Source of the DNA: Thermoanaerobacterium thermosaccharolyticum DSM 571
GTDB lineage: Bacteria; Bacillota; Thermoanaerobacteria; Thermoanaerobacterales; Thermoanaerobacteraceae
NCBI RefSeq assembly: GCF_000145615.1
Contig: NC_014410.1
Coordinates: 1,034,001-1,098,000 of the forward strand
DNA length: 64,000 nucleotides
Direction of reading: 5' to 3'
The notes beneath the pieces were generated by a model, which was not told where the DNA came from, made no database searches, and saw only the letters and a program-made list of their open reading frames with translations. The translations under genes and the position numbers were made by a program. Below are positions 1-9,548 of the stretch, piece after piece (positions within the stretch are counted from its first letter, which is position 1; each line of letters opens with the position of its first letter).

Positions 1-704
1 TTGGAGTGAGGAGTGGAGATTATATCAATTTAAACACCGGTGATGGCAGGAAAGCAAAAGCGAAAGTAATGGGCATAGCAGAAAATTATTTGCAGCATTA
101 TATTTATATGAGTTCTTCTTTGTACGAAAAGCTATTTGATAAGAAAATAGCATCAAATGAGATATTGTCGAAGATTACTAGCAGTTCAAATTCAATAGAA
201 GATAAGCTGTCTCAAAGAATATTGAAATCGCCCGCGGTAATGACCGTTAATTTTATATCATCTGTTAAAAAGACATTTCAAGACGTTGTAAATAACTTGT
301 TGTCAGTCGTATTAGTTCTGATTGTCTCTGCAGGAACGCTTGCTTTTGTGGTCCTTTATAATCTGACTAATATAAATATAACAGAGAGAATAAGAGAACT
401 TGCTACTATGAAAGTGCTGGGATTTTACGATGATGAAGTTTCTATGTACGTAATGAGAGAAAATTTCATACTTACTGTCATCGGAATTTTATTAGGATTT
501 GTGATGGGAATTTTCCTTCACAGGTATCTTATGACGACGGTAGAAGTAGAGATTCTCATGTTTGGGCGCAATATTGAACCGATGAGCTTCTTGTATTCTG
601 CACTTATCACAATTGGATTTTCTATTCTTGTAAGTATTGTAGTGCACTTCCAGCTTAAAAAAGTCGATATGGTGCAATCATTAAAAAGTCCGGAGATTGA
701 TTAA
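1..704 (+). CDS. ABC transporter permease, FtsX/MacB-like, C-terminal part
   Basis: This is the 3' part of a gene that enters from the left edge: the reading frame is open to base 1, and the GTG at 6 is probably internal. The visible ~230 residues have a soluble stretch, a hydrophobic segment near residues 98-120, the conserved 'ITERIRELATMKVLGF' type motif of FtsX permeases (around 128-143), and two more membrane segments near 150-172 and 193-215. FtsX-type permeases work with an ATPase in mechanotransmission or in lipoprotein/peptide export. The ATPase partner is not in the window. The gene ends at a strong hairpin terminator, so it closes an operon lying to the left. The substrate cannot be told. 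Confidence 0.85.
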   Translation, partial: GVRSGDYINLNTGDGRKAKAKVMGIAENYLQHYIYMSSSLYEKLFDKKIASNEILSKITSSSNSIEDKLSQRILKSPAVMTVNFISSVKKTFQDVVNNLLSVVLVLIVSAGTLAFVVLYNLTNINITERIRELATMKVLGFYDDEVSMYVMRENFILTVIGILLGFVMGIFLHRYLMTTVEVEILMFGRNIEPMSFLYSALITIGFSILVSIVVHFQLKKVDMVQSLKSPEID

Positions 705-711
705 TGTATGG

Positions 712-766
712 TATTGTGCTATCATCTAATGAAAATTTCAATGATAGCACAATATTTTCTATTTTT
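712..766 (+). terminator. Rho-independent terminator after the FtsX permease
   Basis: A perfect 14-bp stem (712-725 with 741-754) with a 15-nt loop is followed by a T-rich tract at 755-766. It sits 8 bases after the permease stop codon and separates it from the Wadjet operon promoter. Confidence 0.9.
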
Positions 767-767
767 A

Positions 768-796
768 TTGATGAATTCTATACATTAATTTATAAT
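768..796 (+). promoter_or_regulatory. Sigma-A promoter for the tautomerase-Wadjet operon
   Basis: TTGATG (768-773), a 17-bp spacer, and a perfect TATAAT (791-796). It lies right after the upstream terminator and about 50 bases before the tautomerase start. No other promoter-like sequence is seen before jetA, so this is the likely start of the whole operon. Confidence 0.7.
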
Positions 797-843
797 GTTA
801 ATAAGGATTTATTAAATCTCTATATGTAAAGGAGTGTATCTAT

Positions 844-1194
844 ATGCCGATAATCAATTCAATAACAAAGGAAAAATTAAGTGACAATGTAAAAAACGCT
901 ATAAAGACAGAATTTGCAAATATGATGATGGATGTGGCTGGCAAAAGCGAAAATTGGCTCATGGTAAGATTTACAGAAGGCGATGATTTGTATTTCCACG
1001 GAGAGCCTTTAGATAAAGGTGCAATCGTAGAGATACAGTTAATAGGAAAACTGACTAGAGAACAAAAGGAAAAGATTTCAGCAAGAATCTGCGATATTTT
1101 TGAAAATAATTTAAAATATCCTAAGGACAATGTATACATAGTCATTCAAGAATTTGCTGGTGAAAATTGGGGATACAATGGCAGCACATTTTAA
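844..1194 (+). CDS. MIF-like tautomerase (macrophage migration inhibitory factor family)
   Basis: A 116-residue protein that matches the MIF/phenylpyruvate tautomerase fold along its full length. It begins Met-Pro, leaving the N-terminal catalytic proline after Met removal, and ends in the family signature (GYNGSTF here, GWNNSTF in animal MIF). The middle has the conserved 'IGKL...' strand. Family members tautomerise small keto-acids; the true substrate is unknown. The ribosome site AAAGGAG lies 9 bases upstream of the ATG. Its stop codon is only 13 bases from jetA and no terminator lies between, so it appears to be co-transcribed with the Wadjet genes. That placement is unusual and gives no clear functional clue. 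Confidence 0.85.
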   Translation: MPIINSITKEKLSDNVKNAIKTEFANMMMDVAGKSENWLMVRFTEGDDLYFHGEPLDKGAIVEIQLIGKLTREQKEKISARICDIFENNLKYPKDNVYIVIQEFAGENWGYNGSTF

Positions 1195-1207
1195 AAGGTG
1201 AAAAATT

Positions 1208-2692
1208 ATGTCTGATAAAATAAATTTTAATGTTATAAAGCCTATCGATGAGGCAAGATATCTTACTGCTGAAAATGCATCAAGGTATCGCCTCATCATG
1301 CGATATTTTTACCAGAACTATGAGCGGCTTAGATACTGGTTGTCTAAGGAAGATGTGTATAACTATGTAAAGAATTTTGATTTGTTTTATGATTATACGC
1401 TGGAAAAGTGTGAGCAGGATTTAAAGTCGCTGACTGAGTGGAAAAACTTAATAGCTGAGCAGGACACTGGAAGAGCCCAATCTGCAGAAGAATTTAAAAA
1501 CAAGAAATTTAGATACATGCTTAGCGAGTATTCTATAGAGATAGAAAGAATGACAATTAATCTAGAAAAAATAAAAGGCTATGGTGGTTCTCTAGAGCCA
1601 TCTTTATTTCAGAGATTGTATGAAAACTTAAAGAAAATTGATGATATATCTAAAAGCGATAACTTGGAAGCTGTATACCGGTGGTGGAAAGATTTCACTT
1701 CTGATTTTGAAAATATTTATCATAGTGCCATAGACTACATTGCTAGTTTGCAAAGTTCAAATGCAGATGAACTCATGAAAACTGATGCTTTCTTAATATA
1801 TAAAGACAAACTTACTGAGTATTTAAGAGGATATATAAAAGATCTACAGAGGTTTTCTCAGGTTATCGTATCGCTTTTAAATAAGATTGACAAAAAGTCA
1901 TTAGATGGTATCGTAGAGAAATTGCTGCTTTATGAGGAGAATATACCAAGGCTGGATAGGGATTTTGATATTAATGACGTCAAAGAAAATATATTAAGCA
2001 AGTGGGAGAACATAGTATTTTGGTTTAGAGGAAATGGCGATGAAGATAGTGAAGCATATAGGCTTCTTGAAATATCAAATGAGATAATAAGAAAGATTAC
2101 AATGTATGCAGCTAGAATTTCTGAAAACAGGTTAAGGACTGCCAGCAGAAAAAATGAATATATAAAGCTTTCAAAGATATTTGCAGACATCGATGACATA
2201 GGCTATGCTCATAAGCTTTCATCAGTCGTGTTTGGAGTTTTTCACACGAGACATTTATACGGTGATTTTGACAAAAGGACTGAAAGCATAAATGAAAGCG
2301 TGTGGGATGATGTGCCGTGTAAATTTATGATAAGGCCAAAGACGAGAAGTTATACACAATCCACAAAGACAAATGCTATAATAGATAGGGTAGAAGAAAA
2401 AGAGATGTGCTTAAAACAGTACCTTGAAGAAAGACACAGTGAGATTGAGGAAATATCAAAGTATATAATTGACGGCAAGATCGTGCTGAGAGAGTTGCCA
2501 ATAATTAAGCCTTTTATAAGGACAACCCTTTTAAGCTGGATAAGCAAATCCTTAAGTCAGCCTAAAAATATAGCTAAATCAGAAGATGGCAGGACATACA
2601 AAGTCAGTATTTCAAGAAACAAGGTAATAACTTTAAATTGTACAGACGGTGTCCTTGAAATGCCTGATGTAACGATAGAGTTTTTAGATTGA
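1208..2692 (+). CDS. jetA: Wadjet type II protein JetA (DUF2397/TIGR02677 family)
   Basis: A 494-residue protein whose N-terminus carries the hallmark of the TIGR02677/DUF2397 family ('YLTAENASRYR...RYFY...ERLRYWL', about residues 17-45). Family proteins are the kleisin/MukF-like subunit of type II Wadjet, an SMC-type complex that recognises and removes small circular plasmids. The rest is mostly predicted helix. An AAGGTG site precedes the ATG by 7 bases. It is the first of four adjacent jet genes; jetB begins 17 bases after its stop. Length and order match complete type II loci. The family assignment is from remembered motifs, not a search. Confidence 0.9.
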   Translation: MSDKINFNVIKPIDEARYLTAENASRYRLIMRYFYQNYERLRYWLSKEDVYNYVKNFDLFYDYTLEKCEQDLKSLTEWKNLIAEQDTGRAQSAEEFKNKKFRYMLSEYSIEIERMTINLEKIKGYGGSLEPSLFQRLYENLKKIDDISKSDNLEAVYRWWKDFTSDFENIYHSAIDYIASLQSSNADELMKTDAFLIYKDKLTEYLRGYIKDLQRFSQVIVSLLNKIDKKSLDGIVEKLLLYEENIPRLDRDFDINDVKENILSKWENIVFWFRGNGDEDSEAYRLLEISNEIIRKITMYAARISENRLRTASRKNEYIKLSKIFADIDDIGYAHKLSSVVFGVFHTRHLYGDFDKRTESINESVWDDVPCKFMIRPKTRSYTQSTKTNAIIDRVEEKEMCLKQYLEERHSEIEEISKYIIDGKIVLRELPIIKPFIRTTLLSWISKSLSQPKNIAKSEDGRTYKVSISRNKVITLNCTDGVLEMPDVTIEFLD

Positions 2693-2709
2693 TACGGTGG
2701 TGTTTTTAA

Positions 2710-3846
2710 TTGGAGGAACTTAAGATACTTTTAGAGAACTTTTGGGTTACAAAAGATGATACGGAAATGTTTAATAGAATACGTGACAATGAAAAGAAAT
2801 TAAGATCATTTGTAGAGGATAAGTTAGGATATCGGCTTATTGTGAATCCACTTCTTATAAAGCTGGAGAAGATACCGGGTGATGCTGAAGAGTGGATGGG
2901 GATCGAAGAATTTCAAAGTCCTATGGACTACGCATTTTTATGCCTACTTCTTGCATTTTTAGAAGATATGGGGATAGGTGACCAATTTATACTTTCAAAT
3001 ATAACGGAGTATATCGAGATGCAGTATGATGGCATAGAAAGTGTTGACTGGACCCTTTTTAAGCATAGAAAATCTCTTGTCAGGGTACTTAATTTTGCAG
3101 AAAAACTGAAAATGATAAAAGTGGATGATGGAGAGCAGGAAAGATTTGCTGAGAATCGTGATATAGAGGTCTTATATGAAAATACAGGGCTTTCTAGGTA
3201 TTTTATGAGAATTATGAACAGCGAAATAAGCGAAGAAATGACGATGAAAGATTTTATGAAGGACGACAGGTATGAGGACAACAAGGTTCTTGAGAGAAGG
3301 CATAGGGTGTACAGAAAACTTCTTTTATCTCCGGCTGTTTACTATGAAGGACCTGACGACCAAGATTTTATCTACATAAAAAATTATAGAAATACGATAG
3401 AAAAAGACTTTGACGATTATCTCGATTCGAAACTGCACATTCATAAAACATCTGCATACATAATTTTCGATGAGAATAAATATGCATCATCTTATTTCCC
3501 AGACAATAAAAATATATCTGATATAGTTCTTCAAATCGCATATGTTTTAAGAGAGATGATAGATTCCGGTGATTTAAATGTAGGAGTAAATGACCGCATT
3601 GAAATTACAGAAGGACAATTTATGAATATCATATCTAATGTAAAGAATAGGTTTAAAAGTGGATGGAGCAAGGTATACGCTGATATGAATGATGATAAAT
3701 TGTTTAGTGAGATTACAGAGTTTATGGAAAGTTGGAAAATGGTAATATACAATGATGATACCCACTCGTATACTTTGATGCCGATCTTAGGCAAGTTTAT
3801 TGGTGAATATCGAAGTGATTTTAAAGGAGCAATTCAAAATGGATGA
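2710..3846 (+). CDS. jetB: Wadjet type II protein JetB (DUF2398/TIGR02678 family)
   Basis: A 378-residue protein with the TIGR02678/DUF2398 pattern: an N-terminal 'LLENFWV...D...F..IRDNEKKLRSF...LGYRLIVNP' region, a 'PMDYAFLCLLLAFLED' helix near residue 75, and an 'RHRVYRKLLLSPAVYYEG' motif near 198-215. It is the KITE/MukE-like subunit of the Wadjet SMC complex. The start is a TTG at 2710 behind GGTGGTG; no ATG fits as well. Its TGA (3844-3846) overlaps the jetC start at 3839 by 8 bases, so the two are translationally coupled. Confidence 0.9.
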   Translation: MEELKILLENFWVTKDDTEMFNRIRDNEKKLRSFVEDKLGYRLIVNPLLIKLEKIPGDAEEWMGIEEFQSPMDYAFLCLLLAFLEDMGIGDQFILSNITEYIEMQYDGIESVDWTLFKHRKSLVRVLNFAEKLKMIKVDDGEQERFAENRDIEVLYENTGLSRYFMRIMNSEISEEMTMKDFMKDDRYEDNKVLERRHRVYRKLLLSPAVYYEGPDDQDFIYIKNYRNTIEKDFDDYLDSKLHIHKTSAYIIFDENKYASSYFPDNKNISDIVLQIAYVLREMIDSGDLNVGVNDRIEITEGQFMNIISNVKNRFKSGWSKVYADMNDDKLFSEITEFMESWKMVIYNDDTHSYTLMPILGKFIGEYRSDFKGAIQNG

Positions 3847-6800
3847 TAGATGGATAATTAATAGAGCTGGTCTTCTTAACTTTTGGTATTATGATGATGA
3901 AGTATTCGAATTTTCTGGAGGAAGGCTTCTTCTAAGAGGTTCCAATGGTTCAGGAAAATCTGTAACTATGCAGAGCTTCATACCTCTTCTTTTAGATGGC
4001 AATAAAAGCCCTGAAAGGTTAGATCCATTTGGCTCAAGGGCTAGAAGACTTGAAGACTATCTCCTAGGTGAAGAAGATGTAAATGGAATTGACGAGAGAA
4101 CTGGTTACCTTTATATGGAATTTAAGAAAGAAAATAAAGATAATTATATCTCTATAGGCATAGGCCTTAAGGCAAAGAGACATCAAAGCATGGACTTTTG
4201 GGGATTTATCATTAAAGATGGAAGACGAATAGGTATTGATATATTGCTTTATAAGATGGAGACAGGTATCGATGGCAAGAGAGTCAAAATACCTTTGTCA
4301 AAAAAAGAGCTTAAAAATTGCATTGGAAGCGGCGGAGAAGTAGTTGATTCACAAAGAGAATACATGGAATTAGTAAATAAAAATATATTTGGCTTTTCAA
4401 GCATTGATGACTATGATGAACTTATTAAGCTTTTAATACAGCTTAGGAGTCCAAAGCTTTCTAAGGATTTTAGACCAACGGTTATATACGATATATTGAG
4501 AGCATCTCTTTCACCTTTGACAGATGACGATTTAAGGCCAATGTCTGAGACAATAGAAAACATGGATCAAATAAAGCTGCACCTGGACTCGCTGAATAAA
4601 AACATGAAATCCTTAAAGAAGTTGAAAAATGAATACGACAGGTATAATAAGTTTATGCTTTATTATAAGGCAGAGAAACTTTTAATGCAGAAAAATGAGC
4701 TTACTAAAGTACGAAAACAAAGCGAGGAAATCAGACAAAGCATTGAAAAAAACAATCAGGATGTTCTTAATGGAGAAAATAAAATATCGGATCTTTTAAG
4801 CGAGCTTCAGGCATTGAAAAATAAAGAAATTCAATTAAGGAAAAACGATGCCTTTAATACACAAAGAGAACTTGTTGAAGAAGAAAATATTTTAAAACAA
4901 TTCAGTAAGGACAAGGATTTAAAAGAGGTTCAGCTTAAAAAGAAAAAAGATCGATATTTTGAAATAGAAGAAGAATTAAAGGACCTTGAAGGCAGAGAAT
5001 ATTCAATTGATAAAAATATAAAGGACAATCTTGAATGTATGGCTTCCATATCTGAAGAAGTCAATTTCGATGAGCACAACTTCTCAGAAGAAGAATTGAA
5101 GAAATCGTATGGTAAAGATTTTGACTTTGATTTTTGGAACAATTCATTAAAGGAATATACAGGGAAAGTGAAGAAGGCATTAGATGCCCTCAATGACGAG
5201 GCAGAGGCAAACCAAAAGTACAATGATGCATTGCTTGAAGAAGATAGGTTGAGAAAGGCAAATGAGGACTTGAAGCGAAAAGTCAATGAAATTGAGATTT
5301 TGTTTGATGAAGAAAAGAACAGGTTCATTGACAAAATATATGATTGGTCTGATACGAATAAACTTTTGAAGCTTAATAGAGAGGACATCGAAAAACTTGC
5401 CAGGATCGTACTGTCATACGGTGAGACGAGCGTGTACGAAGATCTGATATCATCTATAAGGAAGCCATATGATGATATCAGAGGAATACTTCAGATGGAT
5501 ATGCTTAAAGTTAAAAATGAGTTGGACTTAAAAAGTTCTCAGCTTGATGAAAAAGAAGAGGAATTAAGAAAATGGAAAGAGACGGAGGATCCTGAGCCAG
5601 AGCGCAATGAACAAGTTTTAGAAAACAGAAAAAGACTGGATAAAGCGGGAATTGCATATGTACCACTTTATAAAGCAATTGATTTTAAAAATGATATAGA
5701 TGATGATACAAAAGGAAATATTGAATCAGCTCTTATAGATATGGGAATCTTGGATGCACTTATTGTGTCAAGAAGCGATTTAGACAGAGCAATAAAAATG
5801 GATAAGGACATGGCAGATAAGTATATCGTTCCGGGGACTTTTAACATGAAGCTTAATGTATTGCAGTATTTTAATGTTGTCGATTCAAATAGCGGTGTCA
5901 GCCCGGAGGAAATTTCAGATGCCTTAAGCAATGTATTTATCTACGAGGAAGAGAATGCAACATATATAAATGATGATGGCACGTATGGAATAGGGATTTT
6001 AAAGGGGAAAGCAGCAGGAAATGTAAAGTCAAGGTATATAGGTTTTGAATCGAGACGGCGCTTTAGAGATGAAATGATGTCATCCATAGCTAAGGAGATA
6101 AGCATCATAAAAGATGAGATAAGAGAACTTAACGATAGACAATTGTCAATAAAGTCCCAATTAAGTGACTTAGACGTAGAATATAAAAATTTTCCAGAAA
6201 AAGATGATTTGGAAGAAGCGCTGAAAGAATTGAAAGAAGCACAATCAAATCAAAAATTTACTGAGGATAAATTGAATGATGCAACCCTTGCTGCCAAGAA
6301 GTTTTTTGATGTGCTTCAAGAAAAGAGAGCAGTTGTGAGGAAATTGACATCCGAAATCGGCATACATGCAGATGTGAAAGCTTACAGAGATGCTTTAGGT
6401 GAATTGGATGAGTACAAAAATCTCCTACAGAAATTACAGATAAATTACAATAGTTATATTACTATTTTAAGAAGCATAGAGACTAGAAAAATGCAGAAAC
6501 AGGATATCGAGTATGACATTGATAATTACAAGTTTGAGATTGATGCTTTAGATACAAAGATAAAAAACAGCATAGAAAAGATCAATGTGTTAAAAGAAAC
6601 CATTGAGAAACTTGGTATAGAGGACCTTCAAAATGAACTTTCACAGTGCATGAAGAGGATTGACGATATACCAAAGGAAATAAATGATTTAACTGCTAAA
6701 ACTGCTGCTCTTAAAGAGAGAATAGTCCTGCAAGAAAAAGAATATGAAAGATTGAGAGAAGAAATAAGAAAAAACGAGGATATTCTAAACATATACGATA

Positions 6801-8011
6801 TAGGATTAAAAGATGAAATAACATTGGGATTTATTGATGAGTTTACAAATCTAGATGATATGTATAAGCTAGCAAAGACTGTTCAATCGCAGTACAAAGA
6901 GATGTTTACCAAGTTTGATAAAGATAGTGCGACAGAAAAGATTAGAAATGCATTTTATGTCTGTATAAATGAACTTGTGGAATTTGGGCTTTCATTAGAT
7001 GTAGTAGAAAATGAACAAAGTGATGTGGGTATGGGCACTTATCAGGAAATATATAAAGATTTAAGGAGATATCAGATAACAGCGAAAGTAAATGACAAAA
7101 AGATATCCCTTTATGGGCTGTACAACATGATCGATGAAGATATAAAGATAAACGAAAACCTTATGAAGGAAAAGGATAGACAGCTTTTTGAGGACATAAT
7201 CATGCACAATGTAGGACGTAAGATCAGAAGCAGAATCTTTAAAGCAGAAGAATGGGTTAAAAAGATGAATGACTTAATGTCTCAACGCGATACGTCAAGC
7301 GGCCTTAAGTTTCAATTAGAATGGAAGCCAAAGGCTGCTACAAATGAGCAAGAACTTAATACGAGAGAGCTTGTAGAGCTATTGAAACTTGATGCAGACA
7401 TGATGAAAGAAGAAGATTTTAATTTAGTAGTAAATCACTTTAGATCAAAGGTTGAAAGTGCAAAGAAAATATATGAAGAAAACAGCAACACTGATACATT
7501 CCACCAGATTATGAAGAGCATTCTCGACTATAGAGACTGGTTTGAGTTTAAGCTGTATTTCAAAAAAGAAGGAGAAAATCGCAAAGAGCTTACTAACAAT
7601 GCCTTTTACAAGTTCAGCGGTGGAGAGAAAGCCATGGCTATGTATATACCTCTTTTTTCAGCCGTGTACTCAATGTATCAATCAGCATCATCACAAGCAC
7701 CAAAGATTATATCGCTTGATGAGGCTTTTGCAGGAGTGGACGATAACAATATACGGGATATGTTCAAGCTTATAGAAGATTTGGGATTAAATTTCATCAT
7801 GAACTCTCAAGTTTTGTGGGGAGATTATGATACGGTGCCAGAGCTGTCTATATACGAGCTTATAAGACCTAAAAATGCAAGCTATGTGTCTTTGATAAAG
7901 TACAAGTGGGATGGAAAGATCAGGCATTTAGTTACCGGCATTGAAGAAAGTGTTGAAGCAACAGATGATTTCTCATACGATGAGGTTGCATATACAAGAG
8001 TAGGTGAGTAG
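3839..8011 (+). CDS. jetC: Wadjet type II SMC-like ATPase JetC (TIGR02680 family)
   Basis: A 1390-residue SMC/MukB-like ATPase. Walker A is GSNGSGKS at residues 34-41. Long charged coiled-coil arms follow (roughly 265-620 and 740-1040) around a central hinge-like region near 600-740. The ABC signature FSGGEK is at 1259-1264 and Walker B ends in D1294-E1295. JetC is the motor that extrudes plasmid DNA so JetD can cut it. I chose the ATG at 3839 because AAAGGAG lies 9 bases upstream and Walker A then sits at the normal distance; an in-frame TTG at 3800 has no ribosome site. All ATPase motifs look intact. Confidence 0.95.
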   Translation: MDDRWIINRAGLLNFWYYDDEVFEFSGGRLLLRGSNGSGKSVTMQSFIPLLLDGNKSPERLDPFGSRARRLEDYLLGEEDVNGIDERTGYLYMEFKKENKDNYISIGIGLKAKRHQSMDFWGFIIKDGRRIGIDILLYKMETGIDGKRVKIPLSKKELKNCIGSGGEVVDSQREYMELVNKNIFGFSSIDDYDELIKLLIQLRSPKLSKDFRPTVIYDILRASLSPLTDDDLRPMSETIENMDQIKLHLDSLNKNMKSLKKLKNEYDRYNKFMLYYKAEKLLMQKNELTKVRKQSEEIRQSIEKNNQDVLNGENKISDLLSELQALKNKEIQLRKNDAFNTQRELVEEENILKQFSKDKDLKEVQLKKKKDRYFEIEEELKDLEGREYSIDKNIKDNLECMASISEEVNFDEHNFSEEELKKSYGKDFDFDFWNNSLKEYTGKVKKALDALNDEAEANQKYNDALLEEDRLRKANEDLKRKVNEIEILFDEEKNRFIDKIYDWSDTNKLLKLNREDIEKLARIVLSYGETSVYEDLISSIRKPYDDIRGILQMDMLKVKNELDLKSSQLDEKEEELRKWKETEDPEPERNEQVLENRKRLDKAGIAYVPLYKAIDFKNDIDDDTKGNIESALIDMGILDALIVSRSDLDRAIKMDKDMADKYIVPGTFNMKLNVLQYFNVVDSNSGVSPEEISDALSNVFIYEEENATYINDDGTYGIGILKGKAAGNVKSRYIGFESRRRFRDEMMSSIAKEISIIKDEIRELNDRQLSIKSQLSDLDVEYKNFPEKDDLEEALKELKEAQSNQKFTEDKLNDATLAAKKFFDVLQEKRAVVRKLTSEIGIHADVKAYRDALGELDEYKNLLQKLQINYNSYITILRSIETRKMQKQDIEYDIDNYKFEIDALDTKIKNSIEKINVLKETIEKLGIEDLQNELSQCMKRIDDIPKEINDLTAKTAALKERIVLQEKEYERLREEIRKNEDILNIYDIGLKDEITLGFIDEFTNLDDMYKLAKTVQSQYKEMFTKFDKDSATEKIRNAFYVCINELVEFGLSLDVVENEQSDVGMGTYQEIYKDLRRYQITAKVNDKKISLYGLYNMIDEDIKINENLMKEKDRQLFEDIIMHNVGRKIRSRIFKAEEWVKKMNDLMSQRDTSSGLKFQLEWKPKAATNEQELNTRELVELLKLDADMMKEEDFNLVVNHFRSKVESAKKIYEENSNTDTFHQIMKSILDYRDWFEFKLYFKKEGENRKELTNNAFYKFSGGEKAMAMYIPLFSAVYSMYQSASSQAPKIISLDEAFAGVDDNNIRDMFKLIEDLGLNFIMNSQVLWGDYDTVPELSIYELIRPKNASYVSLIKYKWDGKIRHLVTGIEESVEATDDFSYDEVAYTRVGE

Positions 8012-9289
8012 ATGAAAGCTGAAGATATAGACTTCTTTAAAAGAAACAAAGGATATGAAAGGATATTTAAAGCCATACGTGATAAGTATAAAAGCATAGG
8101 AAGGATAGGCGGTGTAATCAAACTTGATGATTTGACGGATTCGGAGAAAGAAATTTTGTCTAACCATTTTAAAAAAGACTTTAGCAAGCGAAAATCAGCA
8201 AATATCGATGTCAATAAATTTGCAGCGACATTTTTAAATACCAGATTTGAAGAATACAGCTTGATCGACATATTAGAATCGTATTTTGATGAAAAGCTGA
8301 CCAGCAAAAAAGATGATATGTACCAGTATGCAAATGAAAAAGAAAAGTTCTTTAATAGATTTTTATCTGATTATGAAGGGACAAAGTGCTGGCAGTGGTT
8401 GAAATCTATTTATGATAATAAAGCTGTAGGCGTAAGAACGATAAACCAGAGATATGATAGTGATCGCACTTTGCTCGAAAGAGATATAAAATACGTTTGT
8501 GATGCATTGAATAGACTCCCGGTTTATGAGGGAAAGAAGTTAAGGCTGCCGGTCTTTTCATCCCATATTACTAGAGATCCGCATGGATTTGACGTAAATA
8601 CTGACTGCGGCAAAATGTTTATAAATGCGTTGTCTACGATTTTTGGAGTATCGGATGTAAAAAATTCTGAAGAGATTGCTGAGCTTTTTTATAGGGCTGG
8701 CATCGTGATTGATGAGATATCGAATTTTGTGACGCTTAAAGGGCTTTTGGCTTATAGCGCAGATAAGTGCAACAAGGTATTTAAAGCTGCATATGAGTGC
8801 AATGAAGTTTTGCAAGTACCGCTTTACAATCTTAGTGAGATGGACAGGGTTGAGAGTCCATCAAAAAAGGTATTTGTTTTAGAAAATCCAGGTGTTTTTT
8901 TGTCTGTATGCGACTTTATAAAGAAACCTGTTCCAATTGTCTGCGCATATGGCCAGCCGAGGTTGTCATTGCTTGTCCTTTTAGATATGCTATATAAAAA
9001 TGGTACAGACATATATTATTCAGGTGATTTTGACCCCGAAGGAATACAAATAGCGCATAGACTTTTCAAAAAATATCCTGAAAGATTCCATTTTTTGAGG
9101 TATGATGTTGAAGATTATATAAAAGCTTTATCAGATAAGACATTGACTGAATCAAGGCTTAAAATGCTAGATAAGATCGATATAGCTCAACTGAAGCCTT
9201 TGGCGGACAAGATGAAGATATTGAAAAGGGCCGGATATCAAGAGCTTATTCTTGATGATATTATTAAAGATGTATTGTCGATGAATTAA
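8012..9289 (+). CDS. jetD: Wadjet type II nuclease JetD (TIGR02679, DUF2399 Toprim-like)
   Basis: A 425-residue protein with an N-terminal DNA-binding region and a C-terminal DUF2399 Toprim-like domain. The Toprim acidic residues are visible: E291 in the 'VLENPG' motif and the D-x-D pair D339/D341 in 'GDFDPEG'. JetD is the subunit that cleaves plasmid DNA held by the SMC complex. The ATG follows the jetC TAG with no gap, and its ribosome site (AGGTGAG) lies inside the jetC coding end, so translation is coupled. A perfect hairpin follows the stop. Nothing suggests loss of function. Confidence 0.92.
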   Translation: MKAEDIDFFKRNKGYERIFKAIRDKYKSIGRIGGVIKLDDLTDSEKEILSNHFKKDFSKRKSANIDVNKFAATFLNTRFEEYSLIDILESYFDEKLTSKKDDMYQYANEKEKFFNRFLSDYEGTKCWQWLKSIYDNKAVGVRTINQRYDSDRTLLERDIKYVCDALNRLPVYEGKKLRLPVFSSHITRDPHGFDVNTDCGKMFINALSTIFGVSDVKNSEEIAELFYRAGIVIDEISNFVTLKGLLAYSADKCNKVFKAAYECNEVLQVPLYNLSEMDRVESPSKKVFVLENPGVFLSVCDFIKKPVPIVCAYGQPRLSLLVLLDMLYKNGTDIYYSGDFDPEGIQIAHRLFKKYPERFHFLRYDVEDYIKALSDKTLTESRLKMLDKIDIAQLKPLADKMKILKRAGYQELILDDIIKDVLSMN

Positions 9290-9297
9290 TTAAAAAA

Positions 9298-9336
9298 ATG
9301 AGCATAACAAATTACTTTTTGAATTGTTATGCTCAT
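9298..9336. terminator. Bidirectional terminator between jetD and rpn
   Basis: A perfect 13-bp inverted repeat (9298-9310 with 9324-9336) with a 13-nt loop. A run of A precedes it and a T-rich stretch follows, so it can stop transcription from both convergent genes. Confidence 0.85.
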
Positions 9337-9344
9337 TACTTGTT

Positions 9345-9548
9345 TTAATTTATTAATTTTTTTATCTCTTCCTTTGCTAATTCTGTAATTTTTGCTATTT
9401 TATCAATATCCATACCTTCTTCTAATAATTTTTTAGCAATTTTTATGCTTTTTTCTTTTTCGCCTTTTTCAATACCCTTTTCAATACCTTTCTCAATACC
9501 TTTTTCTATTATCATTTTGTATGTTTCTGATTCTTCAATTCTAAACAT
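9345..9548 (-). CDS. Intragenic small protein RpnS (alternative internal start of rpn)
   Basis: Inside the rpn gene, in the same frame, an ATG at 9548 is preceded by a near-ideal ribosome site (GGAGGTGG, 9554-9561 on the minus strand) five bases away. It would give a 67-residue C-terminal product starting MFRIEESE and containing the IEKG repeats and C-terminal helices. It is reported for Rpn proteins that a short intragenic form, RpnS, blocks the toxicity of the full-length nuclease. The site here is stronger than that of the full-length gene. The sequence shows the signal; translation is inferred. Confidence 0.65.
   Translation of the reverse strand: MFRIEESETYKMIIEKGIEKGIEKGIEKGEKEKSIKIAKKLLEEGMDIDKIAKITELAKEEIKKLIN

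Noticed and set aside
4930-5388. A 152-codon serine/phenylalanine-rich minus-strand frame within jetC
   Set aside because: It mirrors the lysine/glutamate-rich coiled coil of jetC and has no start signals.
9464-9511. Short regular repeats that could suggest a CRISPR-like array
   Set aside because: The units are 12 bp, directly adjacent with no spacers, and encode IEKG in the rpn frame. No CRISPR array was seen anywhere in the window.
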